Assembly: GCA_965221375.1 (NCBI GenBank) | Contig: OZ244883.1 | Location: 434,001 to 498,000, forward strand | DNA length: 64,000 bases | Source: Poriferisulfidus sp965221375 | Lineage (GTDB): Bacteria; Pseudomonadota; Gammaproteobacteria; Poriferisulfidales; Poriferisulfidaceae | Direction of reading: 5' to 3' | Shown here: positions 1-7,964 of the stretch, piece by piece | Numbering within the stretch: position 1 is the stretch's first letter | How the letters are laid out: every line of letters begins with the position of its first letter | Translations under genes and position numbers: made by a program | The notes under the pieces: generated by a model | What the model saw: only the letters and a program-made list of their open reading frames with translations | What the model was told of the DNA's origin: nothing | Database searches by the model: none

Positions 1-1
1 T

Positions 2-592
2 GCGGATGCTCATGAACCCCCACAAGTGCTGGCGTATCACAAACCGGTAGGACAAATCACCAGCCGCTCGGACGAGCGCGGGCGTCCGACGATTTTTGAG
101 GCATTGCCGGAGCCTTCAGCGGGACGCTGGATCGCGGTGGGGCGTTTGGATTTTCAGACCTCGGGGTTGTTGTTGCTGACAACAGATGGGGCATTGGCGA
201 ATGATTTGATGCATCCCAGAGGACAGTTGCAACGCCGCTATCAGGTCCGGGTGCGCGGAGTGCCGGATGTCACGCAGTTGAAGCAACTGAAACAGGGGGT
301 GGAGCTGGAGGATGGGCCGGCGGCATTTGAATACATTCGAGCCGGTCGGGGCCGGGGTGCGAACCGCTGGTATGAAGTGGCTTTGCGCGAGGGTCGCAAC
401 CGAGAAGTGCGACGCCTGTGGGCGGCGGTGGGGTTGGACGTCAGCCGCCTAATCCGCATCGGCTACGGTCCCATCGCGTTGGCGCCGGACCATCCGGCGG
501 GAGTCGCGCGGGCCCTTTCAGCGAAAGAAATCCGAGCGTTGCGAAATGCCGTGCAGCGCAATCACCCTAAGATGACTGAAGCCGGCTCCTGA
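2..592 (+). CDS. rluB: 23S rRNA pseudouridine synthase, RluB type (5' end missing)
   Basis: RsuA/RluB/RluF-family pseudouridine synthase that modifies large-subunit rRNA, in E. coli U2605. The reading frame is open from base 2, so the start and the usual N-terminal S4 domain lie outside the window; the GTG at 26 is internal. The visible part is the catalytic domain: the entry strand LAYHKPVGQITS, the catalytic Asp in VGRLDFQTSGLLLLT, and the motif EGRNREVRRLWAAVGL near the C-terminus. The ITSRSDERGRPTIFE segment favours RluB over RsuA. It converges on gmk with only seven bases between the stop codons. Confidence 0.88.
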   Translation, partial: ADAHEPPQVLAYHKPVGQITSRSDERGRPTIFEALPEPSAGRWIAVGRLDFQTSGLLLLTTDGALANDLMHPRGQLQRRYQVRVRGVPDVTQLKQLKQGVELEDGPAAFEYIRAGRGRGANRWYEVALREGRNREVRRLWAAVGLDVSRLIRIGYGPIALAPDHPAGVARALSAKEIRALRNAVQRNHPKMTEAGS

Positions 593-599
593 CATAGAA

Positions 600-1208
600 T
601 CAGGTCATTCCTTCGACTTGCTGGTAGCAAGGTCGAGGGTCGGGAGCGACGGCCTGCGGGTCATGAATCAGTTTCAGGAGCGTCTCCACAGTCATGTCGA
701 AATCGTCATTGATTACGCAGTGATCAAAATGCTCGCAGTGCATGATGTCGGCGCGCGCCTGGGCCAGCCGTTGCGCGATGACGTCCTCAGCATCCGTATT
801 GCGTTCGCGCAGACGCGCTTCCAGTGCTTCGAGAGAGGGCGGCAGAATGAAAATGCTGATGGCTTCCGGCACTTTTTGGCGCACTTGTTCCGCTCCCTGC
901 CAGTCAATTTCCAAAATCACGGTGCGCCCTTGTTGTTGGAGGCGTGAAATTTCTTTTCGTGAAGTCCCGTAACAATTCCCGAAGACTTCGGCACGTTCCA
1001 AAAACTGTCCCGCATCCTCCATTTCCGCGAATGTCTCCAACGTAGTGAAGTAGTAGTCTTTGCCTTCTTCCTCACCGGGGCGTTGAGTACGGGTCGTGTG
1101 CGAAATACCTACCGCGAGGCTGGCATCCCGGCGCAGCAGTTCGCGCACCAAAGAAGTCTTGCCGGCCCCGGAGGGTGCGGAAATAATTAACAGGCGCCCC
1201 TCAGTCAC
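600..1208 (-). CDS. gmk: guanylate kinase
   Basis: Phosphorylates GMP to GDP with ATP (purine salvage and nucleotide supply). The P-loop SAPSGAGKTSL lies at about residues 10-20, followed by the GMP-binding region with SHTTRTQRPGE and GKDYYF. I chose the GTG at 1208 (202 residues, normal for the family) because GAGGAG sits about eight bases upstream; the frame is open further but only across tatC codons. It overlaps the tatC stop by eight bases and is the last gene of the his-tat run. A place after tatC is unusual, since gmk is more often next to rpoZ/spoT. Confidence 0.93.
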   Translation of the reverse strand: MTEGRLLIISAPSGAGKTSLVRELLRRDASLAVGISHTTRTQRPGEEEGKDYYFTTLETFAEMEDAGQFLERAEVFGNCYGTSRKEISRLQQQGRTVILEIDWQGAEQVRQKVPEAISIFILPPSLEALEARLRERNTDAEDVIAQRLAQARADIMHCEHFDHCVINDDFDMTVETLLKLIHDPQAVAPDPRPCYQQVEGMT

Positions 1209-2082
1209 GCCCTTTCTCCTCGTCCTCGGGAGACGGTTCGGGGGAATCTGCAGCCTCTTGGGCGTCCAGTTCGGCATCCATTTCCTGCTCCGTCATCGGG
1301 CGAAAGCGCTCCTCCTCTTCAGAAACATCAGGATCTTTGGCCTCCGGAGACACAAACATTTTCGAAAACAAAATGCCAACCTCATACAGCAGCCATACCG
1401 GAATGGCGAGCAAGGTCTGGGAGATCACATCCGGAGGCGTCAGAAGCATGCCGATAACAAAAGCGCCGACAATCACATAGGGACGGATTTGGCGCAGTCG
1501 TGCCGGCGTGGTCATGCCGACGGCGACCAAAGCAACCGTCACGATGGGCACTTCAAAGGCAACCCCGAAGGCAATGAAAATCTTGACCACAAAATCCAGG
1601 AAGCGGTTGATGTCGGTCATCACGGCGACGCCTTCGGGAGCCGTGCTGACGAAAAAGCCAAAAACCAGCGGGAAGACCACGTAATAGGCGAATGCCATGC
1701 CGGCGTAAAACAGCACGACACTGGACAGTAGCACGGGGGTGGCCAAGCGTTTTTCATGCCGGTACAAACCTGGGGCGACGAATGCCCAGAATTGATACAG
1801 GGTGTAGGGTATGGTGACCGCCACGGCGATCAGCAAAGCCAGCTTGAACGGGGCTAAAAATGGTGAGGCCACATCAATGGCGACCATCGAATGTCCTTCG
1901 GGCAGACTGTCCAGCAGCGGGGTGGCCAGCCAGGAATACAAATCGTTGGCAAACGGCATCAAAGCCAGCAACACGACGCCGACGACCACCAGCGTGCGCA
2001 GCAGTCGGTCGCGCAATTCGACCAGATGACTGATGAAAGTGCTTTTGAGCTCAGTCCCGTTCTTGTCGTTCGGGGGGCTCAT
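1201..2082 (-). CDS. tatC: twin-arginine translocase subunit TatC
   Basis: Multi-spanning receptor of the Tat pathway, which exports folded, often cofactor-bearing, proteins. The N-terminus has the diagnostic FISHLVELRDRLLR, followed by about six hydrophobic segments and the conserved KRLATP-like loop before the third. At 293 residues it is longer than the usual 250-260 because of an acidic C-terminal tail of roughly 50 residues rich in Glu and Asp. It overlaps tatB by 32 bases and gmk by 8, so the three genes are probably cotranscribed and translationally coupled. Confidence 0.96.
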   Translation of the reverse strand: MSPPNDKNGTELKSTFISHLVELRDRLLRTLVVVGVVLLALMPFANDLYSWLATPLLDSLPEGHSMVAIDVASPFLAPFKLALLIAVAVTIPYTLYQFWAFVAPGLYRHEKRLATPVLLSSVVLFYAGMAFAYYVVFPLVFGFFVSTAPEGVAVMTDINRFLDFVVKIFIAFGVAFEVPIVTVALVAVGMTTPARLRQIRPYVIVGAFVIGMLLTPPDVISQTLLAIPVWLLYEVGILFSKMFVSPEAKDPDVSEEEERFRPMTEQEMDAELDAQEAADSPEPSPEDEEKGRD

Positions 2083-2404
2083 GCTCAGAGGAATCCGAAG
2101 CGGGAGTGGGGTTTGATTTCAGGGCGTCTTCGACGGCGCGGAGGGCCGGCGTGCCGGGGCTTTTCTGGTCCTGGACGAGGTCGCGAAGTTCCTGGATTTC
2201 ATTTTGCTGCTGACGCATGGCTTCGCGCAATTCTTCCGTTTGCAGTTCCTGTTGGACGTTGTGCTTGAACTGGTTAACCAGTCGGCGCATACGCCCAATC
2301 CATTCACCAATCTGGGCGGCCAATTTCGGCAGGCGTTGGGGACCGACGACGACCAAGGCGACGAGCATGACCAGCAGGAGTTCCCAGAAGCCAAAATCAA
2401 ACAT
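2051..2404 (-). CDS. tatB: twin-arginine translocase subunit TatB
   Basis: Single-pass partner of TatC in the Tat substrate receptor. Residues 1-22 form the membrane helix (MFDFGFWELLLVMLVALVVV), followed by the Gly-Pro hinge and the amphipathic helix typical of TatB (GPQRLPKLAAQIGEWIGR), then a charged, probably coiled-coil tail. The Phe-Gly-Phe start and Glu-8 distinguish it from TatA. It lies between tatA and tatC, and its 3' end overlaps the tatC start. Confidence 0.93.
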   Translation of the reverse strand: MFDFGFWELLLVMLVALVVVGPQRLPKLAAQIGEWIGRMRRLVNQFKHNVQQELQTEELREAMRQQQNEIQELRDLVQDQKSPGTPALRAVEDALKSNPTPASDSSEHEPPERQERD

Positions 2405-2427
2405 GGCTGCGGGTTATGACGGGGTGT

Positions 2428-2637
2428 TTAGCGATCGGTCGTGTCTTGCGAGGATTTTGCGTCCGCATCCGAGTCGATTTTTTCGGCATCGTCGGATTTT
2501 TCGGAACGTTTCATCGCATGTTTGAAATCCTTGATGGCGCCGCCTAGATCGCCGCCCAGGTTCCGCAGACGCTTGCCGCTGAACAGCAGCAATGCGATAA
2601 CGACGATGATAAGAATTTGCCAGATGCTGATGCCCAT
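2428..2637 (-). CDS. tatA: twin-arginine translocase subunit TatA
   Basis: Pore-forming Tat subunit of 69 residues. It has a short N-terminal membrane helix (GISIWQILIIVVIALLLF), the Phe-Ser-Gly-Lys hinge, and the amphipathic helix with LRNLGGDLGGAIKDFK, then a polar tail. It is the first tat gene, 33 bases after hisE and 23 before tatB. With tatB and tatC, the cell has a complete tatABC system. Confidence 0.95.
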   Translation of the reverse strand: MGISIWQILIIVVIALLLFSGKRLRNLGGDLGGAIKDFKHAMKRSEKSDDAEKIDSDADAKSSQDTTDR

Positions 2638-2670
2638 GGCGCTAACTCCTCAGGGGCGCGGTCGACCCAA

Positions 2671-3006
2671 TCATTGTACCGCAGGCGGTTTTTTGCGGTG
2701 CGCCTTTTCTTCCAGCCCGGATTGTCCGAAGCGCCGCTGCAATTCTTCCAATACGTCTTGCGCATCCAAATCGCGCAAAGCGAGCAGTACCAGCGTGTGA
2801 AACCACAAGTCGGCGACTTCGTGAACCAGATGCGGCGCATCGCCGTCCGCCGCCTCAACGGTCTCCTGGGCCTCCTCGCTGATTTTGGCCACAATCGCCG
2901 GCAGGCCGTCGCGGTAAAGGGACGCCACGTAGGAATCCTGCGGATCAGCCTCGCGGCGTTGCCGCAGCGTCTCCATCAATTGCGCCAGAATGTCTGTTTT
3001 ATCCAT
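2671..3006 (-). CDS. hisE: phosphoribosyl-ATP pyrophosphatase
   Basis: Second step of histidine biosynthesis: hydrolyses phosphoribosyl-ATP to phosphoribosyl-AMP. MazG-like fold; the acidic metal-binding helix ISEEAQETVEAA and the downstream EVADLWFH are visible. It is a stand-alone 111-residue protein rather than the fused HisIE. It directly follows hisF, where hisI normally sits; no hisI is visible in this window. The C-terminal KAHRKKPP tail is normal for the family. Confidence 0.93.
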   Translation of the reverse strand: MDKTDILAQLMETLRQRREADPQDSYVASLYRDGLPAIVAKISEEAQETVEAADGDAPHLVHEVADLWFHTLVLLALRDLDAQDVLEELQRRFGQSGLEEKAHRKKPPAVQ

Positions 3007-3012
3007 ATCCGA

Positions 3013-3786
3013 TTACAGGCGGACCTCAATCCCTTTCTCATGCATAAAGCGTTTGGCCTCGCCAATGGTACATTCCTGGAAATGAAAAATGCTGGCCGCG
3101 AGCACCGCATCGGCCCCTCCCTCCAGCACGCCGTCGACCAAATGCTGCAGGTTGCCGACGCCTCCGGAAGCAATCACCGGCACTTCCACTGCATCACTTA
3201 AGGTGCGGGTCAGCTCCAGATCAAAGCCGTCCCGGGTGCCGTCGCGGTCCATGCTGGTCAGCAGGATTTCGCCGGCCCCGTAGTCGGTCATTTTTTGCGC
3301 CCATTCCAGCGCATCAATCCCGGTGTCACGGCGTCCTCCGTGCGTAAAGATATCCCATCGCGGGGGCTCCCCGGGGGCGCTGACACGTTTGGCATCGATT
3401 GCAACGACGATACATTGATTGCCGATTGCATCGCTGGCCTCGCGCACAAAGTCGGGATTGGAAACCGCCGCGGTATTGATGCCGACCTTGTCGGCGCCGG
3501 CGCGAAGTAGGTTGCGGATATCCTCGACGGTGCGAACCCCACCGCCCACGGTTAATGGGATAAAGACTTGTTCGGCGACCGCTTCGACCACATGTAGGAT
3601 CGTGTCGCGGTCATGGTGACTGGCGGTGATGTCCAGAAACGTCAACTCATCGGCGCCTTCGGCATCGTAGCGTCGGGCGGCCTCTACCGGATCGCCGGCA
3701 TCCCGGATGTTGACAAATTGGACTCCTTTGACAACCCGGCCATCGTCCACATCCAAGCACGGAATAATCCGTTTTGCCAGACCCAT
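3013..3786 (-). CDS. hisF: imidazole glycerol phosphate synthase, cyclase subunit
   Basis: TIM-barrel cyclase that uses ammonia from HisH to make imidazole glycerol phosphate and AICAR. The catalytic Asp in CLDVDDGRVVKG (about residue 11) and the second Asp in VVAIDAKR (about residue 130) are present, with phosphate-binding GGV and ASGG motifs. Its 257 residues match the family. Its ATG shares one base with the hisA stop (TGATG junction), indicating coupling. Confidence 0.97.
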   Translation of the reverse strand: MGLAKRIIPCLDVDDGRVVKGVQFVNIRDAGDPVEAARRYDAEGADELTFLDITASHHDRDTILHVVEAVAEQVFIPLTVGGGVRTVEDIRNLLRAGADKVGINTAAVSNPDFVREASDAIGNQCIVVAIDAKRVSAPGEPPRWDIFTHGGRRDTGIDALEWAQKMTDYGAGEILLTSMDRDGTRDGFDLELTRTLSDAVEVPVIASGGVGNLQHLVDGVLEGGADAVLAASIFHFQECTIGEAKRFMHEKGIEVRL

Positions 3787-4514
3787 CAGCGATTGGCCAA
3801 GGCCAGGGCCTCGGGAAGATGAATCTGTTCTTCGTATAGGGCGCGACCAATAATCACGCCGTCGACGCCGTCGTCTTCGACGGCCAGTAGCGCTTCGATA
3901 TCCTGCATGTTGGTCACACCGCCGGAAGCAATTACCGGCACCGGCAGGGCCCGCGCCAGGGCGGCGGTGGCCTCGACATTGAGGCCCTGCATCATGCCGT
4001 CGCGGCTGATGTCCGTGAAAATGATGGCCGTGACGCCTTCCTGGGCAAAATGCTGCGCCAGATCCGTCACATCATGGTGGGACAGTTTCGACCAGCCGTC
4101 GGTGGCGACTTTGCCGTCTTTGGCATCCAACCCGACGATGATGTGGCCGGGAAATTCCAGGCACAATTCCTGGACGAAATGAGGCTCGCGCACGGCCCGA
4201 GTGCCGATGACCGTATAGCGCACGCCGGCGTCCAGGTAGGTCTGAATGGTGTCTTCGTTGCGAATCCCGCCGCCGACTTGGAGCGGGACCTCCGGGTGTT
4301 GCCGGGCGATGCGTTCGATAATCGGGGCATTGTGGGGTTGACCGTCGCGGGCGCCGTCCAGATCGACGATATGCAGACGCTGGGCGCCTTGCTCGATCCA
4401 GCGGGCCGCCATACTGAGGGGGTCGTCAGAGAAAATGGTCTCGTCTTGCATACGCCCCTGCCGCAGGCGCACACAGCGGCCCTCCTTCAAGTCGATGGCA
4501 GGAATAATCAGCAT
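3786..4514 (-). CDS. hisA: ProFAR isomerase
   Basis: Isomerises 5'-ProFAR to PRFAR in histidine synthesis. TIM barrel of 242 residues with the acid/base Asp in PAIDLKEGRCVRLRQG (residue 8) and the second in FTDISRDGMMQG (about residue 171). It is clearly paralogous to the adjacent hisF. It lies between hisH and hisF in a closely packed operon. Confidence 0.97.
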   Translation of the reverse strand: MLIIPAIDLKEGRCVRLRQGRMQDETIFSDDPLSMAARWIEQGAQRLHIVDLDGARDGQPHNAPIIERIARQHPEVPLQVGGGIRNEDTIQTYLDAGVRYTVIGTRAVREPHFVQELCLEFPGHIIVGLDAKDGKVATDGWSKLSHHDVTDLAQHFAQEGVTAIIFTDISRDGMMQGLNVEATAALARALPVPVIASGGVTNMQDIEALLAVEDDGVDGVIIGRALYEEQIHLPEALALANR

Positions 4515-4533
4515 GAATGGGGAGTGTTTGCGG

Positions 4534-5175
4534 TCAGAGTTGCCCGTCCCAACGCAGGAAATTACGCAATAAAGTCAGGCCGGGCTGTCCGCTTTTTTCC
4601 GGATGGCACTGCATGGCAAAGATAAAGTCTTGGGCAATCGCGGAGGCGAACGGCGCGGGGTACAGCGTGTGTCCGGCCACCGTCTCGGCATAATCCGGTT
4701 CGACGTAGTAGCTGTGTACAAAATAAAAGCGGCTCTGGTCGGGAATGTTCTCCCACAAGGGATGGGGCTGCTGCTGGTGGATGGTATTCCAGCCCATGTG
4801 CGGGATTTTCAGTCCGTCGCTGCGCAGCAGCACGCGGGCGAAGGGCTGGACCGTGCCGTGAATCAACTCCAGGCCCAGGGTGCCGCCATTTTCTTCGCTG
4901 TGTTCCATTAAGACTTGCATCCCCATGCAAATCCCCAGAAAAGGGCGGTCCTGGGCGACTTGGAGGATGGCATCGATTAGGTTTTTTCGGCGCAGACCCA
5001 GCATGCAGTGCCGGGCTGCCCCTTGGCCCGGGAAAATCACCCGGTCTGCTTCCAGAATTTGTTCGGGCCGGTCGGCGATTACGATTCGGGTGCGCGGGCC
5101 CACCATGCCGAGCAGGGCATTGTGCACGGAGCGCAGGTTGCCGAAACTGAAGTCGACAATGGCGATGGTCTGCAT
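4534..5175 (-). CDS. hisH: imidazole glycerol phosphate synthase, glutaminase subunit
   Basis: Class I glutamine amidotransferase that supplies ammonia to HisF. The catalytic Cys is in LGICMGMQ, and the His/Glu pair is in MQCHPEKSG near the C-terminus. The N-terminal FSFGNLRSVHNAL and the GQGAA oxyanion region are typical. 213 residues, normal length. It sits between hisB and hisA; only 12-19 bases separate it from its neighbours. Confidence 0.96.
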   Translation of the reverse strand: MQTIAIVDFSFGNLRSVHNALLGMVGPRTRIVIADRPEQILEADRVIFPGQGAARHCMLGLRRKNLIDAILQVAQDRPFLGICMGMQVLMEHSEENGGTLGLELIHGTVQPFARVLLRSDGLKIPHMGWNTIHQQQPHPLWENIPDQSRFYFVHSYYVEPDYAETVAGHTLYPAPFASAIAQDFIFAMQCHPEKSGQPGLTLLRNFLRWDGQL

Positions 5176-5187
5176 GAACGCATCCGG

Positions 5188-5778
5188 TTACAGTGTGCCT
5201 TTGGTGGAAGGCGTGCCGGTTTCGCGCGGGTCGCGTTCGACCGCCATGCGCAGGGCGCGGCCAAATGCCTTGAAGATGGTTTCGGCAATATGGTGCGCAT
5301 TGCTGCCGCGCATACCGTCGATGTGCAGAGTCGCCATGGCATGGTTGGAAAAGCCTTGGAAAAACTCGTGCACCAGGTCTACGTCGAAGTCCTGAATCCG
5401 CGCGCGCGGATATTCCACGTGGTACTCCAGGCCCGGGCGGCCCGAGAAATCGATGACCACGCGGGACAAGGCTTCGTCCAAAGGCACATAGGCGTGGCCA
5501 TAGCGGCGAATGGAGTGTTTGTCGCCCAGCGCCTGCAAGGTGGCCTGGCCCAGCACAATCCCGATGTCCTCGACCGTGTGGTGGGCGTCTACGGACAAGT
5601 CGCCTTGGGCTTTGACGGACAGGTCCACCAGCCCGTGGCGGGCGACTTGCTCGAGCATGTGCTCAAGAAAGGGCAGACCGGTTTTAAGTTCGGCGCGGCC
5701 CTGGCCGTCGAGGTCGATTTCGACTTCTACCTGGGTTTCGCGGGTGTCGCGCTGAATGCGGGCGGTGCGGGCGTTCAT
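5188..5778 (-). CDS. hisB: imidazoleglycerol-phosphate dehydratase (monofunctional)
   Basis: Manganese enzyme of the histidine pathway. The metal-ligand motifs are DAHHTVEDIG and, near the C-terminus, GSNAHHIAETIFKAFGRAL. With 196 residues it has only the dehydratase domain; the histidinol-phosphatase half of enteric HisB is absent, as in most non-enteric proteobacteria. It is the first gene of the run to gmk; a possible -10 (TAGAAT on the minus strand at 5804-5809) lies about 25 bases upstream of the start. Confidence 0.96.
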   Translation of the reverse strand: MNARTARIQRDTRETQVEVEIDLDGQGRAELKTGLPFLEHMLEQVARHGLVDLSVKAQGDLSVDAHHTVEDIGIVLGQATLQALGDKHSIRRYGHAYVPLDEALSRVVIDFSGRPGLEYHVEYPRARIQDFDVDLVHEFFQGFSNHAMATLHIDGMRGSNAHHIAETIFKAFGRALRMAVERDPRETGTPSTKGTL

Positions 5779-5821
5779 GGAGGACAGGCCTCGTTTAAAA
5801 GCTATTCTAGCAAGGGGGCGA

Positions 5822-6259
5822 TTACGGCTGCAGAATAAACGTCACGGGTCCGTCGTTAATCAGATGCACCTGCATGTCGGCTCCGAACACGCCCGAAGCA
5901 ACGGAATCATGTTCCTGCTGGCAACAGGCGAGTAATTGCTGGAATAAATCTTCGGCATAATCGGGGGCGGCGGCGGTACTGAAGCTGGCGCGTCGGCCGC
6001 GTCCGGTATCCGCGGCCAGGGTGAACTGGGGCACCAGCAGCAACGCGCGTCCCGTATCGCGAAGAGAGAGATTCATTTTGCCGTCGGCGTCGGCGAACAT
6101 GCGCCAATTCAAGATACGTTCGGCCAGGCGGATGATCTGAGGGCTTTGGTCAGCTTGATGAAAGCCCACGAAGGCCAGGGCACCGGGGCCAATCGTCGCC
6201 ACGGGGGCGTCGGCCACTTCCACTTGCGCTTGCGAGACGCGCTGCAACAGGGCGATCAT
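5822..6259 (-). CDS. dtd: D-aminoacyl-tRNA deacylase
   Basis: Trans-editing enzyme that removes D-amino acids, and glycine from tRNA-Ala, from mischarged tRNAs. The two family signatures are present: PQFTLAADTGRGRRASF in the middle and the Gly-Pro motif in NDGPVTFIL at the C-terminus, which forms the cross-subunit site. 145 residues, complete. It is encoded on the minus strand upstream of hisB and divergent from the tRNA-Arg. Confidence 0.95.
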   Translation of the reverse strand: MIALLQRVSQAQVEVADAPVATIGPGALAFVGFHQADQSPQIIRLAERILNWRMFADADGKMNLSLRDTGRALLLVPQFTLAADTGRGRRASFSTAAAPDYAEDLFQQLLACCQQEHDSVASGVFGADMQVHLINDGPVTFILQP

Positions 6260-6271
6260 GGAGCGGACGGC

Positions 6272-6277
6272 TATAAT
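6272..6277 (+). promoter_or_regulatory. -10 element of the tRNA-Arg promoter
   Basis: A perfect TATAAT lies 17 bases before the tRNA 5' end, between the dtd start and the tRNA. The -35 region is a poor match, so the call rests on the -10 and its position. Confidence 0.4.
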
Positions 6278-6294
6278 CTCTAATCTCTATTGAC

Positions 6295-6370
6295 GCGCCC
6301 GTGGCTCAGTGGATAGAGCACTGGCCTCCGGAGCCAGGGGTCGCAGGTTCGAATCCTGCCGGGCGCGCCA
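6295..6370 (+). tRNA. tRNA-Arg (anticodon CCG)
   Basis: Full cloverleaf with encoded CCA. Acceptor strands GCGCCCG and CGGGCGC pair over seven bases. The anticodon loop CTCCGGA sits on the stem CTGGC/GCCAG and gives anticodon CCG (codon CGG). The T arm contains GGTTCGAATCC. The stop codon of the converging epimerase gene begins at the very next base. Confidence 0.96.
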
Positions 6371-7261
6371 TCAGCGACGGGCCAGCATCTGATGCATGAT
6401 CGGTTTCAGGTGCGTGGCACACGGCGGGGTGTCTTCACAGACACTGTCGGTTTGCATACTGCGGTAGTTGTCCAGGGTGAAGGGTTTTCCAGGCACCATA
6501 CCGAGCACACGCGCCTGCAGGCGTGACCATCCCGGCGACAGCCCGATGACTTTGCGACGCAGTCCGGCCATTTGCGCCGTCATTTCCACCAATTCTTTCA
6601 AAGTGTAGATATCAGGACCGCACAAGGACAGGGTTTGTCGGTACGTATGGCGGTCATCGAGGCTGTCACACAGGCGGTCGACGACATCGTGGACATAGAC
6701 CGGGGCAAAACGAGTGTCGGGACAGGCGAGCGGGAAATAGTAGGGCGCCAGACGCAGCAGAGTTGCAAACCGGTTGATGAAGTGGTCCCGTGGCCCAAAA
6801 ATCACCGAGGGTCGGAAACAGGTTACGTGGGTTGAACCGGTCAACGTAAACAAGGTCGTCTCCGCTTCCGCCTTGCTGCGCAGGTAGTGACTGAGGGCAT
6901 TGCGGTTTGCGCCGAGAGCGCTCACCTGGAGCAGTCGGGGAATGTGATGGGTCCGGCACACGCCCACCAACGATGCCGCCAACTCCACGTGGGCGGTACG
7001 AAACGTTTGCTGGCGCCGCCGGGATTCATTGAGGATACCCACCAGATTGATGATGACATCCATGCCTTCGGTATGCCGAAGCAGCGCGTGCTTGTCGTGT
7101 ATATCTGCCTGCACCAGCTCCAGAGTCGGCAAGACCAAAAGGGAGCGGTGGCGGGAATGCTGACGTGTCAGGACACGTAGTTGGTGTCCGCGTTCCACCA
7201 AGGCACACGACAACACCTGACCGACGAATCCCGTGCCGCCCAAGATGCAGATACGGGCCAT
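6371..7261 (-). CDS. NAD(P)-binding epimerase-like protein, NDUFA9 type
   Basis: Atypical short-chain dehydrogenase/epimerase fold resembling the complex I NDUFA9 family. The N-terminal Rossmann motif ILGGTGFVGQVL and the following DVIINLVGIL match; VSALGANRNALSHYLRSKAEAE occupies the active-site region, with Tyr in the usual YxxxK position and Lys four residues on. 296 residues. Substrate unknown; bacterial members are often described as quinone-binding or sugar-nucleotide reductases, which the sequence does not settle. Its stop abuts tRNA-Arg. Confidence 0.8.
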   Translation of the reverse strand: MARICILGGTGFVGQVLSCALVERGHQLRVLTRQHSRHRSLLVLPTLELVQADIHDKHALLRHTEGMDVIINLVGILNESRRRQQTFRTAHVELAASLVGVCRTHHIPRLLQVSALGANRNALSHYLRSKAEAETTLFTLTGSTHVTCFRPSVIFGPRDHFINRFATLLRLAPYYFPLACPDTRFAPVYVHDVVDRLCDSLDDRHTYRQTLSLCGPDIYTLKELVEMTAQMAGLRRKVIGLSPGWSRLQARVLGMVPGKPFTLDNYRSMQTDSVCEDTPPCATHLKPIMHQMLARR

Positions 7262-7295
7262 GCCGTCATTATAATGAGGTCAAATCTCAAAGCCT

Positions 7296-7964
7296 ATGTT
7301 GTTTCATGTGCCTGGTGTCTTGACGGCTGCGGAGGCGGTCAAGATTCGCGATGTGTTATCCGCCGGCGATTTGATTGAAGGAGCCAAAAGCGCCGGTCAG
7401 TTGGCGGCCACAGTCAAGCATAACGAAGAATTTGCAGAGAGTAACGCCCAGCGGCAACAACTGGAACGTCAGGTAGCCGAAGCGGTGCAGCGCCACCCTC
7501 TGGTGCAGCGCCATGCGTTGCCGTTGCGCATCAGTCATCCGATCTTCGCACGTTATCTGCCGGGGATGCATTACGGGCGGCATACCGACGATGCGGTGAT
7601 GGGTTTGGGCGGTTATCGCTCCGATTTGGCGATGACCGTTTTTCTCAGCGACCCCGAGGACTACCAGGGGGGCTCGCTCGTTGTGGAGTTTCCCGAAGGT
7701 GAACAGGCGGCGCGTCACTCCTGTGGCGATGCAGTGCTGTATCCGGCGGATCGCCTGCATCGCGTTGAAGAGGTCACGCAGGGCGAGCGCTGGGTGGCCG
7801 TCCTTTGGATTCAAAGCCAGGTACGCGATGCCCAGCACCGGGAAATTCTAAGTACTTTGGATGCGCTCCGCACTCAAGGGATGGCGACTTCAATGGACGC
7901 GGAGGCGTTGCTGCAGTTGGACTGGTTGTACGCGCGGCTGTTGCGGATGTGGGCGGATGTCTGA
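7296..7964 (+). CDS. Fe(II)/2-oxoglutarate-dependent PKHD-type hydroxylase
   Basis: PiuC-like dioxygenase (222 residues). The iron ligands are the HxD in YGRHTDDAVM (about residues 97-99) and the distal His in PADRLHRVEEV; the Arg of GERWVAVLW is the 2-oxoglutarate anchor. The family is linked to iron uptake or siderophore modification in some bacteria, but no TonB receptor is adjacent here, so the substrate is open. Its stop overlaps the next start by eight bases, coupling it to a polyphosphate kinase 2. Confidence 0.85.
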   Translation: MLFHVPGVLTAAEAVKIRDVLSAGDLIEGAKSAGQLAATVKHNEEFAESNAQRQQLERQVAEAVQRHPLVQRHALPLRISHPIFARYLPGMHYGRHTDDAVMGLGGYRSDLAMTVFLSDPEDYQGGSLVVEFPEGEQAARHSCGDAVLYPADRLHRVEEVTQGERWVAVLWIQSQVRDAQHREILSTLDALRTQGMATSMDAEALLQLDWLYARLLRMWADV

